A stretch of DNA of 35,027 nucleotides from Clostridia bacterium (GCA_017504945.1 JAFVQJ010000024.1:1-35027), one strand, 5' to 3'; counted from the stretch's first letter, positions 22,945 through 32,290 are shown. Numbers and translations are program-made. Notes: a model not told the origin generated them from the sequence alone.

Positions 22945-22976
22945 AATTTTCCCCGTAAATTTACGGGGATTTTTTA
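22945..22976 (+). terminator. Terminator after the AraC gene
   Basis: A perfect 18-bp palindrome CCCCGTAAATTTACGGGG (22951-22968) followed by ATTTTTTATTTTT, immediately downstream of the stop codon. Confidence 0.9.
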
Positions 22977-23041
22977 TTTTTCCGAATAAAAGACCGAAAG
23001 CGGTAAAAACTACCTTTAAAAAACAGTAACGGGGTAGAAAT

Positions 23042-24385
23042 ATGAAAAAACAACCGCTCATTTTAACACTCTCGTTTTTGATTGCGGCAATAGCGGCGCT
23101 TTCCTTTTTCTCGGTAAAGAATCTGCTTTATTTAAACGTCGCGAAGGACGAGATGCAAACCGATTTCACCGCCTCGATAGAAGCCGTCATCGACGGCACG
23201 GAGGGCGTGGCGATATCAATGAATAAGGCGCGAAACGCCGTAACCGACGGCTTTTTCATAACGTCGCTGTGCGAGGTACAAAACGAAATAAGGGGCGTTA
23301 TCACGGCGCTGTCGGTGCTTCCCTGCAAAAACGATACCACAGTCGCCTTAAACGCCTTGCTTGCAAGGATATCCGATTATGCCGGAGCTCTTATGAAAAA
23401 GGCGGCAAACGGCAGAGAAATAACCGAAGAAGAGCTTCAAACGCTCTTTGAGCTGTGCTCGGGCGTAGGGACGCTCGGCGAAAAATTCGCATCGTTAAGA
23501 GGCGAGATAGAAAGCGGCAACGTAAACCTTTGCGAGCTCTTTGCCTTTTCTGAAAAGAGCTACGGAGAAGATGCGATATCGCTTACAGAGCTGCTCTCAC
23601 AGTGGGAAAGCGAGCTTTCGCAATTTCCCTCGCTTAACTACGACGGCAAATATTCAGCCCACCTCGACGGCGCAGAACTCCTCTTTTTAAAGGATAAGGC
23701 AGATATTTTGCCAAGTGAGCTTCACTCTGCGGCGGCAGAGCTTTTCGGAGTCGGCGCCGACGAGCTTTCCGACCCCGTAAGCCGCGTTGGCGAAACGGGA
23801 AGCTGTTACAGCCACGGAGGAATAACCGCCGAATTTTCCTCAAGCGGTCATCTCATCTCCTATATCTCCGAGGGAAGCTGCGGCGAGGCGACGGTTTCGC
23901 TTAAGGAGGCGGAGCAGACTGCGCTCGAATTTGCCAAAAAGCAGGGCTATGAGGATATGACGGCAAATTTGAGCTATACCGATAACGGAGTTGCGGTGTT
24001 CGAGCTTATCTGCGTCGAGGAAGGCGTTTATTTTTACGGCGACGGTATAAAGATAGGCGTTTCCCTCTGCGACGGTAAGGTAATAACCTTTTTTGCCTCC
24101 GACTATATAAAGCATCACACCGATCGCGATATAACCTTTAAACACAGCAGAGAAGAGGCAGAGGCGCTCCTTGAAAACTGCGAGATAATCGACTGCAAGA
24201 AAGCGGTAATACTCTCTGCGGGCGAAAGAGAGATACCCTGCTACGAATTTCGCGTTATCCCCAAAAATACCGCCTACGGCAACGGAGAGCACGAGCTGCT
24301 CATCTATATAAACGCCGACGATCTCACCGAAGAGGAAATGATACTCCTCTACCAAACCGAAAACGGCACCACCGCAATAAAATAA
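23042..24385 (+). CDS. ypeB: Spore germination protein YpeB
   Basis: A 447-residue spore protein that, in Bacillus and Clostridia, pairs with the cortex-lytic enzyme SleB and is needed for its stability in the spore. One N-terminal membrane segment is seen (residues ~6-28). The helical N-terminal domain follows, including the family motif QFPSLNYDGKYSAHLDG near residue 197. The C-terminal third holds PepSY-like repeats (VSLKEAEQTALEFAKKQGY; a second near TFKHSREEAEALLEN). The expected sleB gene is not beside it: upstream is an AraC gene with its own terminator, and downstream is a terminator. It implies that the organism forms endospores. Confidence 0.88.
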   Translation: MKKQPLILTLSFLIAAIAALSFFSVKNLLYLNVAKDEMQTDFTASIEAVIDGTEGVAISMNKARNAVTDGFFITSLCEVQNEIRGVITALSVLPCKNDTTVALNALLARISDYAGALMKKAANGREITEEELQTLFELCSGVGTLGEKFASLRGEIESGNVNLCELFAFSEKSYGEDAISLTELLSQWESELSQFPSLNYDGKYSAHLDGAELLFLKDKADILPSELHSAAAELFGVGADELSDPVSRVGETGSCYSHGGITAEFSSSGHLISYISEGSCGEATVSLKEAEQTALEFAKKQGYEDMTANLSYTDNGVAVFELICVEEGVYFYGDGIKIGVSLCDGKVITFFASDYIKHHTDRDITFKHSREEAEALLENCEIIDCKKAVILSAGEREIPCYEFRVIPKNTAYGNGEHELLIYINADDLTEEEMILLYQTENGTTAIK

Positions 24386-24417
24386 AAAATTGCCACCAAA
24401 AAGGGTGGCAATTTTTT
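24384..24417. terminator. Bidirectional terminator between ypeB and the GH2 gene
   Basis: A 14-bp stem (24384-24397 with 24404-24417) contains TTGCCACC/GGTGGCAA with A-run and T-run flanks. It serves both convergent genes. Confidence 0.9.
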
Positions 24418-24434
24418 ATTTTTAAAGAAAGTTA

Positions 24435-26711
24435 TCAGTTCTTTTTCTTGGGCTTGCGGATCTTGTTAAGCTGCTTGTTTAGCTTGAGAAGCTCTTCCTT
24501 TGTGAAGGAGATGTTCATCATGCTCATCATAGAAGAGAGTCTGAGAATGCTGAAGCCGCCCATCATATCCATAAGACCGCTTCCGCCTGCGTCCTTGAGA
24601 TTTACCTCAAAGCCGCCTGCCTTTTTCTCGCCCTTCTTGTTAGCGTCCATCTTCTTTTTGAGAGTCATACCGAAGGATGCAAACCAGAGCTTGCCTCTCA
24701 AGCAAGACATAATGTCGGATATCTTATCGTTAAGAGAGAAGCGTCCGTCGATAACGGTTACGTCGAACCAGTTGAGAACGGCGCCCTTTTCAACGAGAAC
24801 GTAGTCCATATTCATCTCGTCGACCTTGCGGATAACAGACTCGTCCGAGAGCTCGCCCGCCTTGGCAACGATAGCGCTTTCGCCAACGTTTTTAACGTCG
24901 AAATAGAAGAAATGATCTTTCGCCGTCTTTTTGCCTATGCTCTCGCCGTTTACGAAAAGCTCTACCTCGGGCAGGTTGGAGTAAACGGTTACCTTGGTAA
25001 CCTCCTCAACTCTGTCGATATAGCGCTTGCTGCAGATATGAACGAAGGGATCGACCTCGGGAGAAACGAGCCATGCCTTGTAAGCGTAGAAGGAGTCCTT
25101 CTTATACTTTCTGTCCATGGTAACGAGACCCTTGTGGTTCTGACCGTTCTCGCCGCCCTCTGCTCTTGCGTCGGCGCCGAAATCAAACATATTCCAAACG
25201 TGGGTAGCCCAAATATATTTGCGGGTAAAGAGCTGTTTAATAAGCTCCTCGTGGTAAAGCGACTGATATTCCTCGGTGTAGTCGCCCTGCTTGGGATCGC
25301 TTGTGTGCCAGTTGAGCGCCTCACAGCCGTACTCGGAGCAGCCTATCGGAATGGTGGGATGAGTTTCGTGGAACTTATCGAACCAAGGACCGTTCATCGA
25401 GGTATCGCCGCCGTACCAGCCGAAATAGTGGTTGTAGGAAACGACGTCGGGTATCTGCAAATAGGGATCGTCCATTTTGCACATGGAAACTGCGGCAATG
25501 GTGGTAAGACGGGTCTTGTCCATGCTGTGAGCAAGATCGTTGAGTATTCTGTGGTTTTCGAGAAGATCCTCGTCGCTTCCGCCGATGGATATCTCGTTTG
25601 AAAGACCCCAAACCACGATAGAGGGATGGTTGTAGTTCTGCGAGATAAGCTCCTTCATCTGCGAAACGGTGTTTTCTCTTCCGCCGGGCATATGCTTTGA
25701 AATGTAGGGTATCTCCGCCCAGATAACGAGACCCTTCTCATCGCAGAGATCGTAGAAATACTGATCGTGCTGATAGTGAGCAAGACGTATCGTGGTGGCA
25801 CCGACCTCGCAAATAAGCTCGATGTCCTCTCTGTGATGCTCGGGAAGAAGCGCGTTGCCCACGCCCCATCTGTCCTGATGGCGCGAAACGCCGCGAAGAG
25901 GATATTCCTCGCCGTTTAAGATAAAGCCGTTATCGGGATCTATCTTGAAGGTACGGCAACCGAAGCGGCTGCAAACGTTGTCGATTACCTCGCCGTTTTC
26001 AATAAGCTCTGCCTCGCAGCAGTAGAGGTAAGGATCCTTGCGTCCGTTCCAGAGATGAACGTCCTTAATATCGAAAACTACCTTTTTCTCGGCGCTTTCT
26101 ATTCTGTAAAGCTCCTTCTCGTCCTTATCGTAAACGGTATAAGCTATCTTCTGACCTTCCTTGAGATCGGTAACGAATACCTCTACTTCAACGGAGGCAT
26201 CGGCGCCGTTTACGGTGGGAGTTATCATAATGCCGGGAGCGCCGTAATAGTCAAGATCGAAGTGGCTGTTGCTTACGCAGATAAGGTTTACGTCACGGTA
26301 AATACCGCCGTAGAAGGTAAAGTCAGCCATCTGGGGATAAACGGTGTCGTTTGGCGCATTGTCAACGATAACGGCTATCTCGGTGCTGTCGGTCATAGCG
26401 TCGGTAATGTTGACTCTCCAGGTGGAGTAGCCGCCGTCGTGGTGAGCAAGCTTGTTGCCGTTTATGAAAACGTCGGCAGAGGAGTTTGCTCCTCTGAACT
26501 CAAGGTAATAAAGATCTGCGGCGGGAAGCTCTGCCTTGCAAAGAGTCTTGGTATAAAGACAGGAGCCGCGGAAATAGTCGTTTCCGCCGTCAAAGCCGTC
26601 CTCGGCGTTCCAGCTGTGAGGAAGATCCACCTGCACGCCCTCTTTAACGGCTGTATCAGCGGTATTTTTGGCAAAAAGCCAGCCTTTGTTTAAATTTAAA
26701 ATGTTTCTCAC
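24435..26711 (-). CDS. GH2 glycoside hydrolase, probable beta-glucuronidase or beta-galactosidase
   Basis: A 758-residue retaining glycosidase. The N-terminal jelly-roll sugar-binding domain (to about residue 170: YFRGSCLYTKTL, LEFRGANSSADVFINGN, FYGGIYRDVNLI) is followed by an Ig-like domain and the TIM barrel. The acid/base is Glu373 in VVWGLSNEISIGG and the nucleophile is Glu460 in IGCSEYGCEA. An Asn525-x-Lys527 pair in GQNHKGLVTMDR matches the position of the NxK motif that contacts the carboxylate in beta-glucuronidases. The same NxKG is, however, also seen in other GH2 groups, so substrate is not settled. The C-terminal ~120 residues end in a Met-rich and then Lys-rich tail. It has no signal peptide, so it acts in the cytoplasm. 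The GTG start at 26711 is preceded by AGGAG. It is transcribed with the GPH symporter and sits opposite a complete glucuronate pathway, which favours glucuronides. Confidence 0.88.
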   Translation of the reverse strand: MRNILNLNKGWLFAKNTADTAVKEGVQVDLPHSWNAEDGFDGGNDYFRGSCLYTKTLCKAELPAADLYYLEFRGANSSADVFINGNKLAHHDGGYSTWRVNITDAMTDSTEIAVIVDNAPNDTVYPQMADFTFYGGIYRDVNLICVSNSHFDLDYYGAPGIMITPTVNGADASVEVEVFVTDLKEGQKIAYTVYDKDEKELYRIESAEKKVVFDIKDVHLWNGRKDPYLYCCEAELIENGEVIDNVCSRFGCRTFKIDPDNGFILNGEEYPLRGVSRHQDRWGVGNALLPEHHREDIELICEVGATTIRLAHYQHDQYFYDLCDEKGLVIWAEIPYISKHMPGGRENTVSQMKELISQNYNHPSIVVWGLSNEISIGGSDEDLLENHRILNDLAHSMDKTRLTTIAAVSMCKMDDPYLQIPDVVSYNHYFGWYGGDTSMNGPWFDKFHETHPTIPIGCSEYGCEALNWHTSDPKQGDYTEEYQSLYHEELIKQLFTRKYIWATHVWNMFDFGADARAEGGENGQNHKGLVTMDRKYKKDSFYAYKAWLVSPEVDPFVHICSKRYIDRVEEVTKVTVYSNLPEVELFVNGESIGKKTAKDHFFYFDVKNVGESAIVAKAGELSDESVIRKVDEMNMDYVLVEKGAVLNWFDVTVIDGRFSLNDKISDIMSCLRGKLWFASFGMTLKKKMDANKKGEKKAGGFEVNLKDAGGSGLMDMMGGFSILRLSSMMSMMNISFTKEELLKLNKQLNKIRKPKKKN

Positions 26712-26740
26712 AAAAATCTCCTCGATTTCGTATAGATTTT

Positions 26741-26778
26741 AAAAAGAAAGGTGCCCGAAACGTAAAGAGTCGGACACC
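26741..26778 (-). terminator. Hairpin/attenuator between the GPH symporter and GH2 genes
   Basis: On the minus strand GGTGTCCGA pairs with TCGGGCACC (26750-26778, 11-nt loop), followed by TTTCTTTTT. One pair is a U-G wobble on this strand but an A-C mismatch on the other, so the hairpin suits minus-strand RNA. It may lower expression of the glycosidase relative to the transporter. Confidence 0.6.
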
Positions 26779-26789
26779 TGTTTTTTACG

Positions 26790-28289
26790 TTATGCCTGAG
26801 GTGCAGAAACGGTGTCTGCAGCCTTTACTTCATCGCGACCAAGCTCTTTGTTCATCTTTGCAAGCGTTTTCTTGTCAAGGTTATAAATAAGACCGAGACC
26901 TACGAAGAGCATAACACCTGCTATAAGGAAGAGCACTGCAACGAGGAAACGGAGGTCAACCGCAAAATCCCAAGAGAGAAGGGAAACGTCAATTTCGGTG
27001 AAATTGCCGTTAGCGTCCGGTTTCGCATTGTTAACGTATCCCATGCCCTGCATAATGGTGAGCGCAACTGCGGGACCGATGCCCTGAGCAAGCTTACGGA
27101 AGAAGGAGTGAAGCGAATAAACAACACCCTCCTCGCGAGCGCCGGTCTTCCACTCGTTGTAGTCGATAGCGTCGCCCATCATTGCCCAGGAAACGGTAGA
27201 GTAGATACCGAGACCGAGTGACATAATAAGCTGTGCAACAACGTAGAGAACAAGGTCGACCGCTACGTTACCCTGCGATACGGGGATGATTCCGAGAGGT
27301 GCGGCAAACAAAACCACCGCGCCGATAATATAGAATACGGAGCCGATAAGAGAAAGCTCCTTTTTGCCGTACTTAACTACCATCTTACGTGCAAGAGGAG
27401 TGAAGATAACTATGGGGAGCATAGCAAACATTGAAATAAGACCGGAGATCTGGGGATTCTCGAAATAGATCTGGAAGGTAACGCTTACGGCGGTATTTGC
27501 GCCCTGCATACCTATAAACATACCCATAGCGGCAAGAGTTGCGCCGACTGCGGGACGGTTCTTAAGGAAGTTGCCCATTGCCTTGAATACGTTGAACTTG
27601 GGCTGCTCCTCGCTTACGGAGATTTCGGTGTCAACGCGGATCTCGGTGTTCTTTATCATAAACTGGAAGCAGATAAAGCCCAAGCCGCCCATAACGAGAG
27701 CTGCAACAAAGACCATAGGACCGTTTAACGACTTATCGGGGTTGTAAACAAGGAAGGGGAGAATTACCATGGGAAGCATATTTCCGAAAATGGAGCCGAT
27801 GGAGCGCCAGGCGGAAAGGGAGGCACGGTCTGCGGGATCGTTTGAGATAAGACTCAAAAGAGAACCGTAGGGAACGTTTGCAACGGTGTAGAAGGCGTCC
27901 CAAATAATGTAGCCTGCCATAAAGATGATGATCTTAGCCCACTCGGGTGCGTTGGGGAAGGGTAAGAAGCAGCATGCGCCGCCAATGATAAGGCCGATAG
28001 ATCCCGCCCAGATGTACTGAAGGAACTTGTTTCTTTTGTACTTTCTCTTGTCGGCGTCAACGATAGAGCCGATAAGCGGATCGTTGATCGCATCCCAAAA
28101 CTGAAGAATAACGATCAAAAGAGAATACCATGCGCTGAGTCCCATGACCTGAGTCCAGAACAGCGGCATAATGGTGCCCTTGAGCGCAAAGCTCATGTTA
28201 CAGCCAAGGTCACCGGCAGCATACGCAAGACTGTCGCGTATACCGAATTTGCGATGCCCGTTGGCATCCGTTTTCTGTACCTTTTTCAT
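26790..28289 (-). CDS. GPH-family (MelB-type) sugar:cation symporter
   Basis: A 499-residue membrane transporter of the glycoside-pentoside-hexuronide family within MFS, with about 12 hydrophobic segments. The N-terminus has the family pattern YAAGDLGCNMSFAL and the conserved loop DAINDPLIGSIVDADKRKYKRNKF. The central part has VPYGSLLSLISNDPADRASLSAWRS (split motif) and late SWAMMGDAIDYNEWKTGAREEGVVYS. It probably imports a glucuronide or hexuronate, given the GH2 gene 78 nt downstream and the divergent glucuronate operon. Specificity cannot be read from the sequence. Confidence 0.92.
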   Translation of the reverse strand: MKKVQKTDANGHRKFGIRDSLAYAAGDLGCNMSFALKGTIMPLFWTQVMGLSAWYSLLIVILQFWDAINDPLIGSIVDADKRKYKRNKFLQYIWAGSIGLIIGGACCFLPFPNAPEWAKIIIFMAGYIIWDAFYTVANVPYGSLLSLISNDPADRASLSAWRSIGSIFGNMLPMVILPFLVYNPDKSLNGPMVFVAALVMGGLGFICFQFMIKNTEIRVDTEISVSEEQPKFNVFKAMGNFLKNRPAVGATLAAMGMFIGMQGANTAVSVTFQIYFENPQISGLISMFAMLPIVIFTPLARKMVVKYGKKELSLIGSVFYIIGAVVLFAAPLGIIPVSQGNVAVDLVLYVVAQLIMSLGLGIYSTVSWAMMGDAIDYNEWKTGAREEGVVYSLHSFFRKLAQGIGPAVALTIMQGMGYVNNAKPDANGNFTEIDVSLLSWDFAVDLRFLVAVLFLIAGVMLFVGLGLIYNLDKKTLAKMNKELGRDEVKAADTVSAPQA

Positions 28290-28520
28290 TTTTTTACTCC
28301 TTATATTACTTTTTGGGTCAAAAGATATAATGAACGATTATATTATACAAATATTTTACAAAAAAAGGTAGCACGAAATTCATTTAAAATTGTAATATAT
28401 TCATATTTTCTCAAAAATACTGTTGCAAACGAAAGAAAAATATAATATAATAAAGTTCGTAATATAATGCGCTTTACCAAAGAATAAACGGCAGGGTGCA
28501 AAACGAAGGTGGCGGTGTCG
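28290..28520. promoter_or_regulatory. Divergent control region of the glucuronate locus
   Basis: An AT-rich 231-nt region between the GPH symporter gene and the AraC gene. On the plus strand TTGCAA (28423-28428), a 17-nt spacer and a perfect TATAAT (28446-28451) make a plausible promoter for the AraC-uxaC operon. On the minus strand two overlapping TATAAT boxes (28347-28337) face the symporter gene but lack a good -35, as expected for an activator-dependent promoter. I could not pick out an operator with confidence. Confidence 0.5.
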
Positions 28521-29747
28521 GTGGATATTGTAAACGAATTGGATTTTTTGCGCGACGTTTTAAAAAAATGCCGCCTTTTCACCGTAACCGTATCACCCGA
28601 GGATAAAGCCGATGAAACGGTCGACTCGTGGCTCGGTGCAATAATCGGTGCCCGCGCCTTTGAAAACGTTACGGTGCAGAGCGTTATAGGAAATATAGAG
28701 GATAATACCAAATATAAATTCACCAACGAATTCAGGCTTCAGTATATCTTTATGAAGCTACCCACTTCCGATGAAAAGAATATTCTTCTTATCGGTCCCT
28801 ACCTATCCTTTCCCTTAACGGCAAACGATATGCTCGAGACAGGAGAAAAGCTGTCGCTTGACGGCGGCAGGCAAAAGAAGTTAAAGGAATACTACGACGC
28901 CGTTCCCGTAATATCGGAAAACGACCGTATCTTCACGGTGATCGACACCTTTTGCGAGCGCATCTGGCAAACCCCCTCCTTTTCTATCTTGGAGCTGTCT
29001 CCCAATTTCGCGCTGTCCGTTTCTTCACTTGATACTGCCTCAAGCGGCAACAGCTGCGACGAGCTTCTTGCCGATATGGAAAAGATGGAGATGCGCTACT
29101 CCTTCGAAAACGAGCTTATCCGTGCGGTAGCCCTCGGCCAGCAGCATAAGGAGAAGCTGCTTTTGTCATCGCTTAGCGAGCAGATGTTCGAAAGGCGACT
29201 GCAAGACCCCGTAAGAAACGCGAAAAATTACTGTATTATAATGAATACCATACTTCGTAAGGCGGCGGAGCAGGGCGGCGTGCACCCGCTGTATATAGAT
29301 AAAACATCATCTATGTTTGCCTCGAAGATAGAGCAGATAACCGAAACGAAAACGGTGCCGACGCTTATGTCGGAGATATTCACCTCCTATTGCCGCCTCG
29401 TGCGAAAGCACGCCACGAAAAAGTATTCACCCGTCGTTAAAAAGACTCTTTTGATGATAGACGCCGATATCTCTGCCGAGCTGTCGCTTGGCGTTTTGGC
29501 GAAAAAGCAGGGAATAACCACAGGATATCTCGCAACTGTGTTCAAAAAAGAAACGCAAAAGACCGTTTCCGAATATATCCGCGACCGCCGCATAAACCAC
29601 GCGCTTTACCTGCTTAACACCACCGACCTGCAGATACAAACGGTGGCAATGCACTGCGGAATTATGGACGTTCAGTATTTCTCCAAAATATTCAAAAAGC
29701 AGATAGGCAAAACGCCGAAGGAATACCGAAACGCGATCCGCCGCTGA
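28521..29747 (+). CDS. AraC-family regulator of the glucuronate locus
   Basis: A 408-residue regulator. The first ~300 residues form a sensor region (KNILLIGPYLSFPLTANDM is the clearest patch) without a recognisable enzyme or membrane segment. The C-terminal AraC HTH pair (about residues 315-405) has DISAELSLGVLAKKQGITTG, YLATVFKKETQKTVSEYI, and IQTVAMHCGIMDVQYFSKIF ending KTPKEYRNAIRR. The frame opens with three GTG codons; I choose the one at 28521 because AAGGTGG lies 8 nt before it. It is 33 nt upstream of uxaC and so part of the same transcript. It probably activates both this operon and the divergent symporter/GH2 genes. Confidence 0.85.
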   Translation: MDIVNELDFLRDVLKKCRLFTVTVSPEDKADETVDSWLGAIIGARAFENVTVQSVIGNIEDNTKYKFTNEFRLQYIFMKLPTSDEKNILLIGPYLSFPLTANDMLETGEKLSLDGGRQKKLKEYYDAVPVISENDRIFTVIDTFCERIWQTPSFSILELSPNFALSVSSLDTASSGNSCDELLADMEKMEMRYSFENELIRAVALGQQHKEKLLLSSLSEQMFERRLQDPVRNAKNYCIIMNTILRKAAEQGGVHPLYIDKTSSMFASKIEQITETKTVPTLMSEIFTSYCRLVRKHATKKYSPVVKKTLLMIDADISAELSLGVLAKKQGITTGYLATVFKKETQKTVSEYIRDRRINHALYLLNTTDLQIQTVAMHCGIMDVQYFSKIFKKQIGKTPKEYRNAIRR

Positions 29748-29780
29748 AGGCAATATAAAAAGTATATAAGGAGAATAAAA

Positions 29781-31178
29781 ATGCCACGCTTTTTAGACGA
29801 AAACTTTCTTTTGAGCACCGAAACAGCAAGAAAGCTTTATTTTGACCACGCGGCAAAAATGCCGATATTCGACTATCATTGCCACGTAAGTCCCAAGGAG
29901 ATATACGAGGATAAGCGCTTTGAAAACATAACTGAGGTTTGGCTCTCGGGCGACCATTACAAATGGCGTCTTATGCGCTCAAACGGCGTAGACGAGCGCT
30001 TCATCACGGGAGATGCCGACCCCTACGAGAAATTTCTTCGCTTTGCGGCTCTTATGCCCAAGGCAATAGGCAACCCGATGTACCATTGGTGCCATTTGGA
30101 GCTCAAAAACTATTTCGGCTACGATGGCGTGCTTTGCGCCGACACCGCAAAAGAGGTGTGGGATATCTGCAAGGCAAAGCTTAAAGAGGAAAATATGAGC
30201 GTCCGCGGCATAATAAAGCAGAGCAACGTTGCCTTCATCGGCACGACCGACGATCCCGTTGACGATTTAAAATATCATAAGCTGCTTGCCGCGGATAAAA
30301 GCTTTGAAACAGTCGTTGCCCCCTCCTTCCGTCCCGATAAGGCGTTGAATATCGATAAGGCAGGCTGGGCAGATTATATAAAAACGCTTTCAGAAGCTTG
30401 CGGCTACGGCATCGGCTCGTTTGAAGCACTCAAAAAAGCCCTTACCGACAGAATAGACTATTTCGCATCCTGCGGCTGCAAGGCAAGCGACCACGGCCTT
30501 GATTTTATGGTCTATGCCGATGCGACCGATAAAGAGCTTGAAGAAATAATGAAAAAGGGAACGGAGGACAAGAGCGTTTCGGCAGAGGAGGCGGCAGCCT
30601 TTAAAACGGCGCTTCTCGTTCACTGCGCGAGAGAATACTGCCGCGTAGGCTTCGTAATGCAGATACATTATAACTGCCTTCGAAACCCCAACTCCAAAAT
30701 GCTTTCGCTTCTCGGAGCCGACACCGGCTTTGACTGCATCGGACCCAACGACGGTTGCCGCAAGCTCTCAAGGCTTCTCGACCGCCTCTACCGCGAGGAT
30801 ATCCTTCCCCGCACGGTGCTGTACAGCCTCGACGCCTCCGATAACGCCTTTATCGACACTTTGATAGGCGCCTTTCAGGGAAGTGAGATCGCGGGTAAGC
30901 TTCAGCACGGAAGCGCTTGGTGGTTTAACGATAACAAGCAGGGCATGCGCGATCAGCTCATCAGCCTTGCAAACCTTTCGCTTTTGGGCAACTTTATCGG
31001 AATGCTCACCGACTCGCGAAGCTTCTTAAGCTATACCCGACACGAATATTTCCGTCGCATTCTTTGCGAGCTTATCGGAAGCTGGGTCGAAAACGGCGAA
31101 TATCCCAATGACGAAGCTGCTTTGGCAGAGATAGTCGAGGGTATATGCTTTAAAAACGCAAATAAATATTTCAAATAA
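29781..31178 (+). CDS. uxaC: Glucuronate (uronate) isomerase
   Basis: A 465-residue amidohydrolase-fold enzyme that isomerises D-glucuronate to D-fructuronate (and can take galacturonate to tagaturonate). The metal-binding HxH is His33-x-His35 in FDYHCHVSPKEIYED. Other family blocks are HWCHLELKNYFGYDG, CTTDDPVDDL-like IGTTDDPVDDLKYH, VMQIHYNCLRNPN and the C-terminal LLGNFIGMLTDSRSFLSYTR followed by HEYFRR. The length is normal. A ribosome binding site AAGGAG lies before the ATG. First enzyme of the plus-strand pathway operon. Confidence 0.97.
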   Translation: MPRFLDENFLLSTETARKLYFDHAAKMPIFDYHCHVSPKEIYEDKRFENITEVWLSGDHYKWRLMRSNGVDERFITGDADPYEKFLRFAALMPKAIGNPMYHWCHLELKNYFGYDGVLCADTAKEVWDICKAKLKEENMSVRGIIKQSNVAFIGTTDDPVDDLKYHKLLAADKSFETVVAPSFRPDKALNIDKAGWADYIKTLSEACGYGIGSFEALKKALTDRIDYFASCGCKASDHGLDFMVYADATDKELEEIMKKGTEDKSVSAEEAAAFKTALLVHCAREYCRVGFVMQIHYNCLRNPNSKMLSLLGADTGFDCIGPNDGCRKLSRLLDRLYREDILPRTVLYSLDASDNAFIDTLIGAFQGSEIAGKLQHGSAWWFNDNKQGMRDQLISLANLSLLGNFIGMLTDSRSFLSYTRHEYFRRILCELIGSWVENGEYPNDEAALAEIVEGICFKNANKYFK

Positions 31179-31192
31179 ACGGAGGTAACATA

Positions 31193-32278
31193 ATGCCAAT
31201 GAAAATGGTTTTTCGATGGTACGGCGAGGGAAACGACCGTATCAAGCTGTCGGATATCAAACAGATCCCCGGAGTTGACGGCATCGTTTGGGCGCTTCAC
31301 CACAAAATGCCGGGCGAGATATGGGAGGAAGAGGAGATAGCAGAGGTCAAGCGTCAGATGGACGAATACGGCTTTAATATGGACGTTGTCGAATCGGTAA
31401 ACGTTCACGACGATATCAAAATAGGCCTCCCCACCCGCGACCTCTATATTGAAAACTACAAAACCACCATTCGCAACCTCTCGAAATTCGGCGTAAAGGT
31501 CATCTGCTATAACTTTATGCCCATTTTCGACTGGACGAGAAGCAATCTGTTTCACCCCGTAGGCGACGGCTCCACCGCCCTCTTCTACGAAAAGAATATG
31601 ATTCAGGACGATTATAATGCCATGGCGAAGTATATTCTCGATTTCACCGAGAAATACAATATGTCATTTCCCGGATGGGAACCGGAGCGTATGGCAAAGC
31701 TCGACGAGCTTTTCAAGGCATACGAGGGCGTTGATCACGAAAAGCTGTGGGCAAACCTCAAATATTTCCTCGAAGCCATAATGCCCACCTGCCGCGAATG
31801 CGACGTAAAAATGGCTATTCATATGGACGATCCGCCGTGGGATATCTTCGGTCTGCCCCGCCTTCTCATAAACGAGGAGAATATCGACCGTTTTCTCAAA
31901 ATGGTCGACGATGAGTACAACTGCCTCACTCTCTGCTCGGGAAGCTTAAACGCCGATCCGAGAAACGACGTTGCCGCTATCGTAAGAAAGCATTGCGACA
32001 GGATCGCCTTTGCCCACATAAGAAACGTAAAGCACTTTGAAAACGGCGATTTCTCCGAGGCAAGCCACCGCGATTGCGACGGCGACACCGGAATTCTCGA
32101 TATCCTCAAGGCATATCACGATTGCGGCTTCGAGGGCTATATCCGTCCCGACCACGGCAGACATCTGTGGGACGAGGGTCCCGGCAAGGTGCGCCCAGGC
32201 TACGGACTTTACGACCGCGCCCTCGGCATTATGTATATGCTCGGCGTTTGGGATTACCTCGAAAAATTCGATAAATAA
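31193..32278 (+). CDS. uxuA: Mannonate dehydratase
   Basis: A 361-residue TIM-barrel enzyme that dehydrates D-mannonate to 2-keto-3-deoxygluconate. It begins MPMKMVFRWYGEGNDRIKLS, with VDGIVWALHHKMPGEIW near residue 30. The metal/active-site blocks MAIHMDDPPWDIFGLPRL, LCSGSLNADPRND, FAHIRNVKHF and YIRPDHGRHLWDE are all present. It starts 14 nt after the uxaC stop with AGGAGG-like GGAGG before the ATG, so it is translated from the same message. Confidence 0.97.
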   Translation: MPMKMVFRWYGEGNDRIKLSDIKQIPGVDGIVWALHHKMPGEIWEEEEIAEVKRQMDEYGFNMDVVESVNVHDDIKIGLPTRDLYIENYKTTIRNLSKFGVKVICYNFMPIFDWTRSNLFHPVGDGSTALFYEKNMIQDDYNAMAKYILDFTEKYNMSFPGWEPERMAKLDELFKAYEGVDHEKLWANLKYFLEAIMPTCRECDVKMAIHMDDPPWDIFGLPRLLINEENIDRFLKMVDDEYNCLTLCSGSLNADPRNDVAAIVRKHCDRIAFAHIRNVKHFENGDFSEASHRDCDGDTGILDILKAYHDCGFEGYIRPDHGRHLWDEGPGKVRPGYGLYDRALGIMYMLGVWDYLEKFDK

Positions 32279-32290
32279 GGAGATAAGAAA

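Noticed and set aside
22977..23041. Sigma-G promoter before ypeB
   Set aside because: A GAATA that could be a -35 is present, but no acceptable -10 (CATnnTA type) follows at the needed distance.
24912..25601. Plus-strand open frame of 229 codons opposite the GH2 gene (also 26055-26693)
   Set aside because: Antisense shadow of a well-supported glycosidase; codon bias keeps the opposite strand open.
28423..28436. Catabolite-responsive (cre) site in TTGCAAACGAAAG
   Set aside because: Only half of the cre consensus is matched and dyad symmetry is lacking.
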